From Streptomyces sp. NBC_00448 (GTDB lineage Bacteria > Actinomycetota > Actinomycetes > Streptomycetales > Streptomycetaceae): DNA of 64,000 nucleotides. The notes beneath the pieces were generated by a model. That model saw only the letters and a program-made list of their open reading frames with translations. It was not told where the DNA came from and did no database searches. The stretch is taken from contig NZ_CP107913.1 of the NCBI RefSeq assembly GCF_036014115.1, positions 558,001 through 622,000 of the forward strand, read 5' to 3'. A program made the translations under genes and the position numbers. Positions 21,460 to 30,020 of the stretch are shown here, piece after piece; position 1 is the stretch's first letter; the number at the start of each line of letters is the position of its first letter.

Positions 21460-23325
21460 ATGCACCTTCCGTCCGGATTCCGGCGCTCGCCCATGGCCTG
21501 GACCACCGCGGTCATGATGGCGTCACTCCTCGCTCTCGCACTGGTCGGCCCGCTGGTCTGGGGCGCGGCAGCCGACCGCCCCGACCCCTCGGCCGTACTC
21601 CAGGGGCCCTCCGCGGGTCACCCGTTCGGCACCGACGGTCTCGGCCGGGACCTGCTCGCCCGGGTCCTGACGGCCACCCGGCCCTCCCTGCTGCTCGCGC
21701 TGGCGGCGGTCCTGCTCGGCGCGAGCTCGGGAGTCCTCCTCGGGGCCTGCACCGCCGTCCTCGGCCGGCGCGGCCGCCGGCTGACCGCCGGGCTGATCAA
21801 CCTCCTGCTCGCCTTCCCGGCGCTCCTCGTCGCGATGTTCCTCGCGGTCGTGTTCGGCGCGGGCGCCGCCGGGGCGGTACTGGCCCTCGCGGCCGCGGGC
21901 GTCCCCGGATTCGCCCGGCTCGCCCAGACCCTCGCCGCCGGCGTCGCGGGCACCGACCACCTGGCCGCGGCCCGGGTCCTCGGCCTGCGCCGCCACCGGC
22001 TGCTGTGGCGGCACGTCCTGCCCAACATCGCGGAGCCGCTGCTGCTGAGCACCACCACGGCGACGGGCACCGCCCTGGTCGCACTCTCCGGGCTGAGCTT
22101 CCTCGGCCTGGGCGTCCAACCGCCCGGCTACGACTGGGGGCTGCTGCTCAGCCAGGGGCTCGACCGGATCTACGCGGACCCGCTGCCCGCGCTGGCCCCG
22201 GGCCTGGCCGTCCTCTACGCGGCCCTGGCCTTCCAGCTGCTCGGCGAGGTCCTGGCCGGGAGCGTCGCCCGGCGCGACCCGGCCGCGCGCACACCCGCGC
22301 CGACGCCCGCCCCGAGCAGCCCCGCCGAGGACGGGCTGGTCCTCCAGGTCGAGGACCTCACCATCGAACTCCCCACCCCTGACGGCCCGGTCCGGCCGGT
22401 GCGCGGCGTGAGCTTCTCGGTGCGGCCCGGCGAGGCCCTCGGGCTCGTCGGTGAGTCGGGCTCGGGCAAGTCGCTCACCGCACTGGCCATCGCCGACCTG
22501 CTCCCGTACGGCGCGCGCGTGTCGCGGCGCACCCTGCGCCTGCTCGGAGCCGACCTCGCCGCCCTGACACCCAAGGAGCGGGACCGGCACCTCGCGACGG
22601 GCCTGGCGATGATCTTCCAGAACCCGGCCTCCGCGCTCAACCCGTCGCTGCGGATCGCCACCCAGCTCACCGAGGCCCCCCGGGCCCACCGGGGTGCCAG
22701 CCGCGCGGGGGCCGCCGCGCAGGCCGCCGACGCCCTGCGCCGGGTCGCCCTGTCCCCGGCACTGCTGCGCTCACGTCCTCACCAGCTCTCCGGCGGCCAA
22801 CGTCAGCGCGTGATGATCGCCTCCGGGCTGATGGTGCGGCCGGGGCTGATCATCGCCGACGAACCGACCACCGCGCTCGATGTCACCGTGCAGCGGCAGA
22901 TCACCCGGCTGCTCACCGACATCCGGCGGGACACCTCCGCCGCGATCCTGTTCGTCAGCCACGACATCGCGCTCGTGGGCGAGTTCTGCGAACGGGTCCT
23001 GGTGATGTACGCGGGCGGCATCGTCGAGGCGCTGCCCGCCGACCGCCTCACCGACGGCGCCCGGCACCCCTACACGCGGGCCCTGGTCGCCTCGGTGCCG
23101 GACCTCACCGTCGACCGCGGCCGGCCGCTGCGGACGATCGAGGGGGCACCGCCCGACCCGCTCGCGCCCGCACCGGGATGCCCGTTCGAACCCCGCTGCC
23201 CGCGCCGCCGGGACCACTGCGCCGAGCAGGCCCCACCGCTGGAGGACCTCGATGCCGTCCACCGGGTCGCCTGCTGGCATCCTGTACCGCTCGCGGCGAT
23301 CCCCGAGCAGGTGACCGCGTCATGA
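21460..23325 (+). CDS. Fused oligopeptide importer permease (DppC-type) and ATPase (DppD-type)
   Basis: This single 621-residue protein joins two usually separate subunits. Residues 1-about 275 are a DppC-like permease (HPFGTDGLGRDLLARVL, an EAA loop with ARVLGLRRHRLLWRHVLPN). A Pro/Ala-rich linker of about 20 residues follows, then a full ATPase with Walker A GESGSGKS, signature [10 protein letters not shown], Walker B LIIADEPTTALD and the C-terminal oligopeptide domain with clustered cysteines (GCPFEPRCPRR). No stop or restart occurs in the linker. The ATG at 21460 lies two bases after the permease stop. Such fusions are known in some actinobacterial importers. Confidence 0.92.
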   Translation: MHLPSGFRRSPMAWTTAVMMASLLALALVGPLVWGAAADRPDPSAVLQGPSAGHPFGTDGLGRDLLARVLTATRPSLLLALAAVLLGASSGVLLGACTAVLGRRGRRLTAGLINLLLAFPALLVAMFLAVVFGAGAAGAVLALAAAGVPGFARLAQTLAAGVAGTDHLAAARVLGLRRHRLLWRHVLPNIAEPLLLSTTTATGTALVALSGLSFLGLGVQPPGYDWGLLLSQGLDRIYADPLPALAPGLAVLYAALAFQLLGEVLAGSVARRDPAARTPAPTPAPSSPAEDGLVLQVEDLTIELPTPDGPVRPVRGVSFSVRPGEALGLVGESGSGKSLTALAIADLLPYGARVSRRTLRLLGADLAALTPKERDRHLATGLAMIFQNPASALNPSLRIATQLTEAPRAHRGASRAGAAAQAADALRRVALSPALLRSRPHQLSGGQRQRVMIASGLMVRPGLIIADEPTTALDVTVQRQITRLLTDIRRDTSAAILFVSHDIALVGEFCERVLVMYAGGIVEALPADRLTDGARHPYTRALVASVPDLTVDRGRPLRTIEGAPPDPLAPAPGCPFEPRCPRRRDHCAEQAPPLEDLDAVHRVACWHPVPLAAIPEQVTAS

Positions 23326-24155
23326 CCACCCTTCAGGTCACCGACCTCACCGTCCGCCACCCCGGCCCCCGCGTCCGCCCCGCCGCCGTGGACGGTGTCA
23401 CGCTGGAGATCCCGTCCGGCACCACGCTCGGCCTCGTGGGCGAGTCCGGCTCGGGGAAATCCAGCCTGGCCCGCGCGATCGTCGGCCTCGTCCCCGCACA
23501 CAGCGGCCGGGTCCTGGTCGACGGCCGGGAGGTCCGCACCCGCACCGTCCGCGACCGGCGCCGGCTCGGCCGCCTCGTCCAGGTCGTCCTCCAGGACCCG
23601 GACACCGCGCTCGACCCCCGGATGACGGCCCGTCAGGCGCTCGTCGAAGCAGCCACCGTCTTCCGCCGACTCGACCGGGCCGCCCGCGCCGAGCGCGTCA
23701 CCGAGCTGCTCGGCCTCGTCGGCCTGGACCCCCGGCTCGCCGACCGCCTGCCGCGGCAACTGTCCGGCGGCCAGCGCCAGCGGGTCGCCCTCGCCCGTGC
23801 CCTGGCCGTCGAGCCCGGCCTGCTGATCGCCGACGAGATCACCTCGGCGCTCGACGTCTCGGTACAGGCCTCCGTCCTCAACACGATCCGCGACCTCCAG
23901 CGACGGCTCGGGCTGTCCGTGCTCTTCATCGGCCACAACCTGCCGGCGGTCTGCCACGTCTCCGACGTCGTGGCGGTCATGCGGCACGGCCGGATCGTCG
24001 AGACCGCCCCCACCGGGACGATCCTGCGCACTCCACGGCACCCCTACACCCGAACGCTGCTCGCCTCCGTGCCGTCCCTGCGCGCGTCACCACCCGCGCA
24101 GAGGACGTCATCACCGGAGGGCACCCGGGCGCGGTGTCCGCCGGAGCCCGGGTGA
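23322..24155 (+). CDS. Oligopeptide importer ATPase (DppF-type)
   Basis: This 277-residue ATPase has Walker A GESGSGKSS, signature [10 protein letters not shown] and Walker B LLIADEITSALD. The start overlaps the preceding stop (ATGA), so translation is coupled. It lacks the long Cys-rich C-terminal extension found in the fused partner and ends soon after HPYTRTLLASVPS. It completes a lipoprotein-permease-(permease+ATPase)-ATPase importer. The B motif has EITSALD where DEPTSALD is usual, with the catalytic Glu intact. Confidence 0.9.
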   Translation: MTTLQVTDLTVRHPGPRVRPAAVDGVTLEIPSGTTLGLVGESGSGKSSLARAIVGLVPAHSGRVLVDGREVRTRTVRDRRRLGRLVQVVLQDPDTALDPRMTARQALVEAATVFRRLDRAARAERVTELLGLVGLDPRLADRLPRQLSGGQRQRVALARALAVEPGLLIADEITSALDVSVQASVLNTIRDLQRRLGLSVLFIGHNLPAVCHVSDVVAVMRHGRIVETAPTGTILRTPRHPYTRTLLASVPSLRASPPAQRTSSPEGTRARCPPEPG

Positions 24156-24207
24156 TCGTCCCCGGCGGCACCCCGCCAGTCACGAACCGCTATCGAAAGG
24201 AACGAAC

Positions 24208-24258
24208 ATGGGAGTTCGTCGAGGTGCACCGACCAGGCCGGAACGGGGCGTGGCATGA
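24208..24258 (+). CDS. 16-residue leader peptide coupled to the KAS III gene
   Basis: A small frame starts at ATG 24208 behind AAAGGAACG, a better ribosome-binding site than the one before the KAS III gene. It encodes MGVRRGAPTRPERGVA and stops in TGA at 24256-24258, overlapping the KAS III ATG (24255) as ATGA. The arrangement suggests translational coupling or attenuation. Arg is the commonest residue (five of sixteen). There is no homology basis for the call, only position and signals. Confidence 0.45.
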   Translation: MGVRRGAPTRPERGVA

Positions 24259-25289
24259 CCGTCGCCCTGGACCAGACCCTGTTCCACCAGACCGGTGTCG
24301 GCCTGTCCGTACCGTTCTCCATCGCCGGGACCGGGATGCACCTGCCCCCGGAGGTCGTCACCAACCAGCAGCTCACCCGCACCCTGGACACCAGCGACGA
24401 ATGGATCACCAGCCGCACCGGCATCCGCGAACGCCGCCGGCTGGCACCGCATCTGGCGACCTCCGACATGTGCGTCGCCGCAGCCCACCCGGCCCTCGAC
24501 GCCGCCGGCATCGAGCCCACCCGACTGGACGCGGTCATCGTCGCCACCTACACCTGGGACCAGCCGATCGTGTCGACCGCGCTGATCGTCAAGGACGCCC
24601 TCGGCGCGCACCGCGCCCTGGCCCTGGACGTCACCCAAGCCGCCTGCGCCTCCGGCATCCAGGCCATGCTGATCGCCGCCCACCTCCTGCAGAACCCCTC
24701 CATCACCACCGTCCTCCTCCTCGCGGCCGACTGCGCCTCCAGGCTCGCCGACCCCACCGACCGCACCACCGGCGTCTTCTTCGGCGACGCCGCGGCAGCC
24801 GTCGTCCTCAGCCGCTCCGAGACCCCCGGAGCGGGCCTGCTCTCCTACAGCCTCGGCTCCCAGCTGTCCTACGGTGTCCAGGTCCCCGCCGGAGGCTCCC
24901 GGCTGCCCGCCGGCACCGCCACCGTCGCCGCCGGAGAGCACTACCTGTCCATGGACGGCCGCGCCGTCTGGAACACCGCGACCACCCGCCTGCCCGAGAG
25001 CATCACCAGCGCCGCCCACCGTGCCGGCGTGCCGATCGACCAGGTCCGCCATTTCTTCCTGCACCAGGCCAACCTGAACATCCTCACCGAGACCATGGCG
25101 GCGCTGGACGTTCCCCCGGAGCGCGCCCCCGTCACCGTGGACCGGCTGGGCAACACCGGATCGGCCGGGCTGTTCACCGCGCTGCACACCACCGCCACCG
25201 CAGGCGCCCTGCGCCCGGGGGACGCCTATGTGCTGGCCGGGATCGGCGCGGGCTTCCAGTGGGGAAGCCTCTGCATGCGGCACGCCTGA
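24255..25289 (+). CDS. Beta-ketoacyl-ACP synthase III family protein (FabH-like)
   Basis: This 344-residue thiolase-fold enzyme carries the KAS III triad: Cys131 in DVTQAACASG, His270 in HFFLHQAN and Asn300 in GNTGSAG. The N-terminal TSDEWITSRTGIRER motif is also typical. KAS III enzymes condense an acyl-CoA with malonyl-ACP; relatives in biosynthetic clusters act as acyl transferases to O or N nucleophiles. No ACP, malonyltransferase or other fatty-acid gene is nearby, so a specialised role is likely. It follows the peptide importer and precedes a glutamine-synthetase-like gene on the same strand. A link to acylation of the NRPS peptide is possible but unsupported by sequence. Confidence 0.88.
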   Translation: MTVALDQTLFHQTGVGLSVPFSIAGTGMHLPPEVVTNQQLTRTLDTSDEWITSRTGIRERRRLAPHLATSDMCVAAAHPALDAAGIEPTRLDAVIVATYTWDQPIVSTALIVKDALGAHRALALDVTQAACASGIQAMLIAAHLLQNPSITTVLLLAADCASRLADPTDRTTGVFFGDAAAAVVLSRSETPGAGLLSYSLGSQLSYGVQVPAGGSRLPAGTATVAAGEHYLSMDGRAVWNTATTRLPESITSAAHRAGVPIDQVRHFFLHQANLNILTETMAALDVPPERAPVTVDRLGNTGSAGLFTALHTTATAGALRPGDAYVLAGIGAGFQWGSLCMRHA

Positions 25290-25383
25290 CGCATCGTCAA
25301 CTCGTCGCCGTGGTCCTTCCCGGACGGGTGAACTCCCGCCGAACCCGGGCGTTCCCGCCACCGCCCCCACCAGCATGGGCGGC

Positions 25384-26724
25384 ATGACCACCACGCGTTC
25401 CCGCGCCGAACGGGCCGCCCAGGCCCGGACCGCCGCACCACAGCTCGCCGCCGAGGGCATCGACGGGGTGGTGTTCGGCTGGGTCGACAACGCCGGGCTC
25501 ACCCGGGTCAAGTCCGTCCCGCTCGCCCAGCTCGAACACGCCGCCGAGTACGGTGTCGGTGCCGCGCCCTGCTTCGACTTCTCTCTGGTCGACGACTCCT
25601 TCACCAGCACGCCGTCGAGCAGCGGCCCGACCGGTGACCTGCGGCTCGTCCCCGACCTCGACCGGCTCACCCCGCTCGCCGCCCAGCCCGGCTGGGCGTG
25701 GGCCCCGGCCGACCGCTACACCCAGGGCGGCGCCCCGCACCCCGGCTGCCAGCGCGGCTTCACCCGCCGGGCCGCCGAGGCCGTCGGACAGCGCGGGATC
25801 TCGGTGAAGGCCGGGATCGAGGTCGAGTGGGTGGCGGCCGACTCCGCCGGGACCCCCGCGGCGCCCGGGCCCGGGTACGGCATGACCCGCTTCGTCGAGC
25901 ACTCCGACTACCTGCGGGAGGTGCTGAACGCCCTCACCCGGCAGGGCCTCGCCGTGCTCCAGCTCCACCCCGAGTACGCCGCCGGGCAGTTCGAGGTCTC
26001 CGTCGCCGCCGAGGGACCGGTCGAGGCAGCCGACACCGCGATGCTGGTGCGCCACACCATCCGGGCCGTCTCCGCCCGGCACGGCCTGCGGGTCTCCTAC
26101 GCGCCCGTCTTCTCCGAGGGCGTGCTCGGCAACGGCGGCCATGTGCACCTCAGCCTCTGGCGGCAGGACCACAACCTCGCGCACGGCGGCCCCGGCCGCC
26201 ACGGGCTGCACCCGGAAGCCGAGCACTTCCTCGCGGGCGCGCTGTCCGAACTGCCGGCCCTGCTCGCCCTCGGCGCGCCCAGCGCCGCCTCCTACCTGCG
26301 CCTGGTTCCCTCCCGGTTCGCCGGGGCCTACCGCTGCTGGGGTCTGGAGAACCGTGAGGCGGCGCTGCGCCTGATCACCGGCTCCTCCGCCGGGCAGGCC
26401 AACGCCGAGTTCAAGTGCTTCGACGCCGCCGCCAACCCGTATCTGGTGATCGGCGGCGTGCTGGCCGCGGGCCTCGCGGGGCTCGACGCCGGGCTGCCCC
26501 TACCGCCCGAGATCCGCAGCGACCCCGCCACCCTCGGCAGCGCCGACCGCCTCCCGACCACCCTGTCCGAGGCGACCGACGCCTACGAGAAGTCCGCGCT
26601 CCTGCGCAAGGCCCTCGGCCGCGACCTGTACGAGGCGGTGCTCGCCGTACGCCGAGCGGAGGCAGAACTGTTCGCCACCCGCACCGACGAGGACGTCATC
26701 GAGGCCACCCGCTGGCGCTACTGA
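25384..26724 (+). CDS. Glutamine synthetase-like gamma-glutamyl ligase
   Basis: This 446-residue protein of the GS superfamily shows the N-terminal GVVFGWVDNAGLTRVKSVP strand, a metal/ATP region VLGNGGHVHLSLW, ENREAALRL, and FKCFDAAANPYLVIGGVLAAG. These match the PuuA/GlnA-like group (gamma-glutamylpolyamine or related amine ligases) rather than assimilatory GlnA. It probably joins glutamate to an amine with ATP. A decarboxylase that could make a diamine is encoded convergently just downstream, which favours an amine substrate. The start is uncertain: ATGs at 25375 and 25384 both lack a strong ribosome-binding site. Confidence 0.85.
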   Translation: MTTTRSRAERAAQARTAAPQLAAEGIDGVVFGWVDNAGLTRVKSVPLAQLEHAAEYGVGAAPCFDFSLVDDSFTSTPSSSGPTGDLRLVPDLDRLTPLAAQPGWAWAPADRYTQGGAPHPGCQRGFTRRAAEAVGQRGISVKAGIEVEWVAADSAGTPAAPGPGYGMTRFVEHSDYLREVLNALTRQGLAVLQLHPEYAAGQFEVSVAAEGPVEAADTAMLVRHTIRAVSARHGLRVSYAPVFSEGVLGNGGHVHLSLWRQDHNLAHGGPGRHGLHPEAEHFLAGALSELPALLALGAPSAASYLRLVPSRFAGAYRCWGLENREAALRLITGSSAGQANAEFKCFDAAANPYLVIGGVLAAGLAGLDAGLPLPPEIRSDPATLGSADRLPTTLSEATDAYEKSALLRKALGRDLYEAVLAVRRAEAELFATRTDEDVIEATRWRY

Positions 26725-26731
26725 CCGGCGC

Positions 26732-27238
26732 TCACTCCCCGGCCCCGTCCAGCGGCTGCGTCATGTAGACGGCCGCCGCGCCGTAGCCCGCGGGCAGATC
26801 GGCCTCGGGGCGGACGCGGTAGCCCAGCCTGCTCCACAGCCCCTGCGAGCCGTGCACGGCGACCAGGGACAGGGTCCGGTGGCGCCCGGCCCGACCCGCC
26901 TCCTCCAGTCGCCGCTGCATCCGGCGGGCCAGGCCCCGGCCGCGCGACCGCTCGGAGATCACCAGGTCGTGCAGGTGCAGGTTGCCCCGTGCTGCCGTGC
27001 CCTCCTCGGCCAGGCTCAGGTCCGGGCATCGGAAGAGCGGGTACGGCAGTGCCAGCAGGTAACCGCCGAAGCCGCCCGCGTGCTCCAGCACGAAGCAGGT
27101 CGAGGGCGAGGCACGGTGCCGGGAGCGCAGGACATCCTCGCCCTCGGACAGGCCGCTCGCCGCGTAGGCGCGCTCCTCCAGCGCGACCACCTCGTCCCAG
27201 TCCTCCTCCCGGAGCGGCCGGACCCGGGCGCCGTTCAC
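26732..27238 (-). CDS. GNAT family N-acetyltransferase
   Basis: This 168-residue protein has the GNAT fold: VRPLREEDWDEVVALEERAY at the N-terminus, a beta4 strand LHLHDLVI, and acetyl-CoA loop SRGRGLARRMQRRLEEA. The GTG at 27238 overlaps the decarboxylase stop (GTGA) and has GGAGGA about ten bases upstream, so I prefer it to the longer frame from 27352. Coupling to an amino-acid decarboxylase suggests that it acetylates the resulting amine or a product built from it. It ends seven bases from the convergent ligase gene. Confidence 0.85.
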   Translation of the reverse strand: MNGARVRPLREEDWDEVVALEERAYAASGLSEGEDVLRSRHRASPSTCFVLEHAGGFGGYLLALPYPLFRCPDLSLAEEGTAARGNLHLHDLVISERSRGRGLARRMQRRLEEAGRAGRHRTLSLVAVHGSQGLWSRLGYRVRPEADLPAGYGAAAVYMTQPLDGAGE

Positions 27239-28587
27239 CCGCGTCCTCCGTCCGGGCCCGGGCCGCCAATGCAGAGGTACGGCAGTGGCGCGAAGCCGTT
27301 GAATCCCTGGGTGGCGTAGGCGGCGGCGTACGCGCCGCAGGAATGGACCCACACCGGCTCGCCGGAGGCGATCGCGCGCGGGACCTGTACCCAGCCGTCC
27401 TCCTGGGCGTACGCGTCGTCGCTGTCGCAGGTCGGACCGGCCACCACGGCGTCGACGAACGGCCCGCCAGGGTGGGTCGGGAACTCCAGCCGGTACTGCA
27501 ACTGGTCCATCTCGTAGAGGCCGTTGAACTTCCCGCAGCTGAGGTAGAGCCAGTCCTCACGGCTGCCGTCGAGTCGATGGCGGGAGGTGAGCCGGGCAAC
27601 ATGGGCACGGATCGCACCGTGGTCGGCGACCAGGTGGCGGCCGGGCTCCAGCAAGAAGTCCGGCGGGGTGGAGTTGACAGCGCGCAGCCGCCCCATGCCT
27701 TCGCGGATCACGGTGAACATCTTGTCCAGCGGCGGTTCCAACGGCCGGCCGCGCCGATCGAGGACGCCGAGCGCGGGCAGTCCACCACCGAGGTTGATCC
27801 GGTCCGGAACGATGCCGTGCCGGTTGAGCGCCTCCAGTAAGGCCGCCAGCGTCTCGAACGCCTCGACCCAGGCTTCGGCCTTCATCTGCTGGGAACCGAC
27901 GTGCACCGACAGACCCGAGGGCACCAGCCCGGCGGCCCGGGCGGCACCGAGTACCCGCAGGGCATCCTCGGGCGAGCAGCCGAACTTGTGGCTCAGGCCC
28001 CACAGCGCGCCGTCGCCGGTGGTCGCGATCCGGCAGAACACCCGGGAGCCGGGGGCGTGTTCGGCGATCGCGGCGACGTCCTCCAGGCTGTCGGTCGCGA
28101 AGTCGCGCACGCCGAGCCGGTACGCCTCGGCGATATTTCGGTCGGACTTGACGGTGTTGCCGTAGTGGATCAGTTCGGGGGCCACCCCGGTGCGCAGTGC
28201 CTGCGCGATCTCCTGCGGGCCGGCCGCGTCGAAGCCGGACCCGAGCCGGGCGAGGTGGTCGAGTACCTCGTCCACCGAGCAGGCCTTCATCGCGAAGCGG
28301 ACCGCGACTCCCGGCAGTTCGGCACACAGGGCGGTGTACTGGCGCCCGATGCCGTCCAGGTCGTAGATGATGGCATCCTCGACGGCGGCAGCGAGCGCGG
28401 CCCGCAGAGCGGGTCGGCCATGGCGGCCGGGGGGATCGTACTGGCCGGGGAGGGACACGCTGGACGCGTGCACCGTGGCCGACGTGGTCAGGGTGCTTGG
28501 GCCGGTTCTGCCACGACCGGCCGTCCGGCGCGGTTCGGCGATCTGACGCGTGTCGGTGGCCTGAGGCCTCACGTGCGAACTCCCCAT
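27235..28587 (-). CDS. Fold-III PLP-dependent ornithine/lysine-type decarboxylase
   Basis: This roughly 450-residue group IV decarboxylase has the PLP lysine in VRFAMKACSVDEVL, a phosphate-binding region HVGSQQ and NLGGGLP, and the second active-site block GPTCDSDDAYA with VHSCGAYAAAYATQGFNGF. The last two are characteristic of ornithine decarboxylases rather than diaminopimelate decarboxylase. The expected product is putrescine or cadaverine with CO2 release. The first 50-60 residues are low-complexity and Arg-rich, so the true start may be internal; I give the ATG at 28587, and one at 28623 is also possible. It is translationally coupled to the GNAT gene. Confidence 0.87.
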   Translation of the reverse strand: MGSSHVRPQATDTRQIAEPRRTAGRGRTGPSTLTTSATVHASSVSLPGQYDPPGRHGRPALRAALAAAVEDAIIYDLDGIGRQYTALCAELPGVAVRFAMKACSVDEVLDHLARLGSGFDAAGPQEIAQALRTGVAPELIHYGNTVKSDRNIAEAYRLGVRDFATDSLEDVAAIAEHAPGSRVFCRIATTGDGALWGLSHKFGCSPEDALRVLGAARAAGLVPSGLSVHVGSQQMKAEAWVEAFETLAALLEALNRHGIVPDRINLGGGLPALGVLDRRGRPLEPPLDKMFTVIREGMGRLRAVNSTPPDFLLEPGRHLVADHGAIRAHVARLTSRHRLDGSREDWLYLSCGKFNGLYEMDQLQYRLEFPTHPGGPFVDAVVAGPTCDSDDAYAQEDGWVQVPRAIASGEPVWVHSCGAYAAAYATQGFNGFAPLPYLCIGGPGPDGGRG

Positions 28588-28926
28588 ACGACTGGATGAT
28601 CGATGCCGAAGACCCGCTGGCACCCATGCGAGGAAACGAGGAAGTCCAAAGGTCGGTTATGACATCTGCCCCGAATTCACCCCCGGCCGCACTCCTTGTT
28701 CCGTCGAGCCGATCTGCACGTGCCGGCCGAGCACGGCATCAGCATCGCCCCTTGCACCTCCTACGCGGCCAAGGCCCGCCGCAGCCCTGAAGCGGACGCG
28801 TTCGGCCGCCGGCGGCGGGCGGGAGAGCCTCACTGCTCGGGCGGGCGGTCAACCGCCGGCCCGAGCAGACCTTCGGGGCGACGCGGGTGTCGTGAGGGGT
28901 GGGCATCGGCACCCGCGGGCGGTCAC
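28588..28926. other. Intergenic region, no gene recognised apart from a terminator hairpin
   Basis: The stretch separates the decarboxylase promoter side from the 3' end of the BP74-like gene. Short frames exist on both strands but none has family signals. The only structure seen is the hairpin at 28833-28868. Confidence 0.6.
28833..28868 (-). terminator. Hairpin terminator downstream of the BP74-like gene
   Basis: Sixteen-base arms CTGCTCGGGCGGGCGG and CCGCCGGCCCGAGCAG pair with a single mismatch around the loop TCAA. It lies about 60 bases past the stop of the minus-strand BP74-like gene. There is no U-tract, as is usual in high-GC actinomycetes. Confidence 0.7.
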
Positions 28927-29391
28927 CTACGGTGCGGGGATTTCCCTGACCAGGCGCGAGGTCCAGTCACACCAGATGCGGCCGGGCAGGAAGGGTCCGC
29001 CGACCTCGTCGAGGTGCTCCTCGACGTAGGGGATGGACGCGTCGCAGACCTCGATGGCCTGGTCGAAGAAGCTGGTCTGGTCGGGGTCCGCCTGGTAGCT
29101 CCACTGCGGGTTGTAGGGGGCCGGGCGGGGGATGATCCGCGTGAGCAGGTGGGGCTGGTCGGTGGTTTCGCCGCTGACGAGCTCGCGGGCGTGCTCGATT
29201 TCCTCACTGTTCGTCAGCTTGACGACGAAGGTGGCCCGCGTGATGTCGGTCATCTCGAAGTAGGCAGGGCCCGCTGCGGCCGCGCGGACCGGCCCCTGCT
29301 GGGGGGTGCTGGCCTGAGAGGGCTGTGCCACGGCGAAGGCGAGCACGCCGACGGCGGCCACGCTGGCCGCCTTGGTGAACACATGTCGCAT
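28927..29391 (-). CDS. Secreted BP74-like protein
   Basis: The 154-residue protein starts at ATG 29391 (GAGGAG nine bases upstream) with a signal peptide (MRHVFTKAASVAAVGVLAFA, cleavage after SQA). The mature part begins near AYFEMTDITRATFVVKL and continues with LVSGETTDQPHLLTRII and IPYVEEHLDEVGG. I recognise this as the domain annotated in streptomycetes as BP74-related, named after a Dictyostelium calmodulin-binding protein. The function in bacteria is unknown. Two Cys (in EVCDAS and WCDWTS) could form a disulfide after export. A hairpin terminator follows. Confidence 0.8.
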   Translation of the reverse strand: MRHVFTKAASVAAVGVLAFAVAQPSQASTPQQGPVRAAAAGPAYFEMTDITRATFVVKLTNSEEIEHARELVSGETTDQPHLLTRIIPRPAPYNPQWSYQADPDQTSFFDQAIEVCDASIPYVEEHLDEVGGPFLPGRIWCDWTSRLVREIPAP

Positions 29392-29547
29392 GAGGGGTTT
29401 CTCCTCGTTCCCGGTCGTCGTGCTCGTCACGACTGACTACTGAGAGCATTGAATCAGTAACTGGGAGTGATCAGAGTGATCTCGGCGTTTGCGTCGCGGG
29501 GGACGTTCGTCCTCGCAGCGCGGGGCGCCGCGAGTCCTGTGCGGGGA

Positions 29548-29931
29548 TCAGCGGCGGCTGACGTCGGCGGCACAGCCGGTGGCCGAGGTGGGTGGCGGAG
29601 AGCGGCCGGCGGCCGGGCGTACGCCGCGCGGGTCCGCGAAGACGTTCTGCAGGTAACCGAGAACCAGCTCGTCGTACGGGAGTTCGGGGTCCTGCAGCTC
29701 CGCCTCACTCCTCGCCCACTGGCGGCCGGCGACCTTGGCATCGTGACGGTTCCCGCCGCGTACGCCGATGTTCACGACGACCGGAAGAAAGTGCGCCTTG
29801 CCAGGGCTCGGTGTGAAGTCCAGACGGTCTTGACCGTGGTCCGTCCGGTCTTGCGGTCCGTACGACGGCACTTGGACGCGGGCGGCCCGGCCGACTGCAG
29901 AGAGCAGGAGACTGTTCACAGTGGCGCCCAT
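29548..29931 (-). CDS. Uncertain hypothetical protein
   Basis: A minus-strand frame from ATG 29931 (or 30015) encodes about 127 residues including VPSYGPQDRTDHGQDRLDF and LPYDELVLGYLQNVF. I do not recognise the family. Codon third positions are mostly G or C in the middle part, which is compatible with a real gene, but the tail is Pro/Ala/Arg-rich and no good ribosome-binding site precedes it. It may be a decayed fragment. The rest of 29392-30020 holds only promoter space for the flanking divergent genes. Confidence 0.25.
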   Translation of the reverse strand: MGATVNSLLLSAVGRAARVQVPSYGPQDRTDHGQDRLDFTPSPGKAHFLPVVVNIGVRGGNRHDAKVAGRQWARSEAELQDPELPYDELVLGYLQNVFADPRGVRPAAGRSPPPTSATGCAADVSRR

Positions 29932-30020
29932 GATCCAACGGATCTCCGACCGCCCCGGATGGACAGCGGGGAACATTTCATCGTGACAAACAGAGCGCCG
30001 TAACAGGGAAGGCAAACAGC

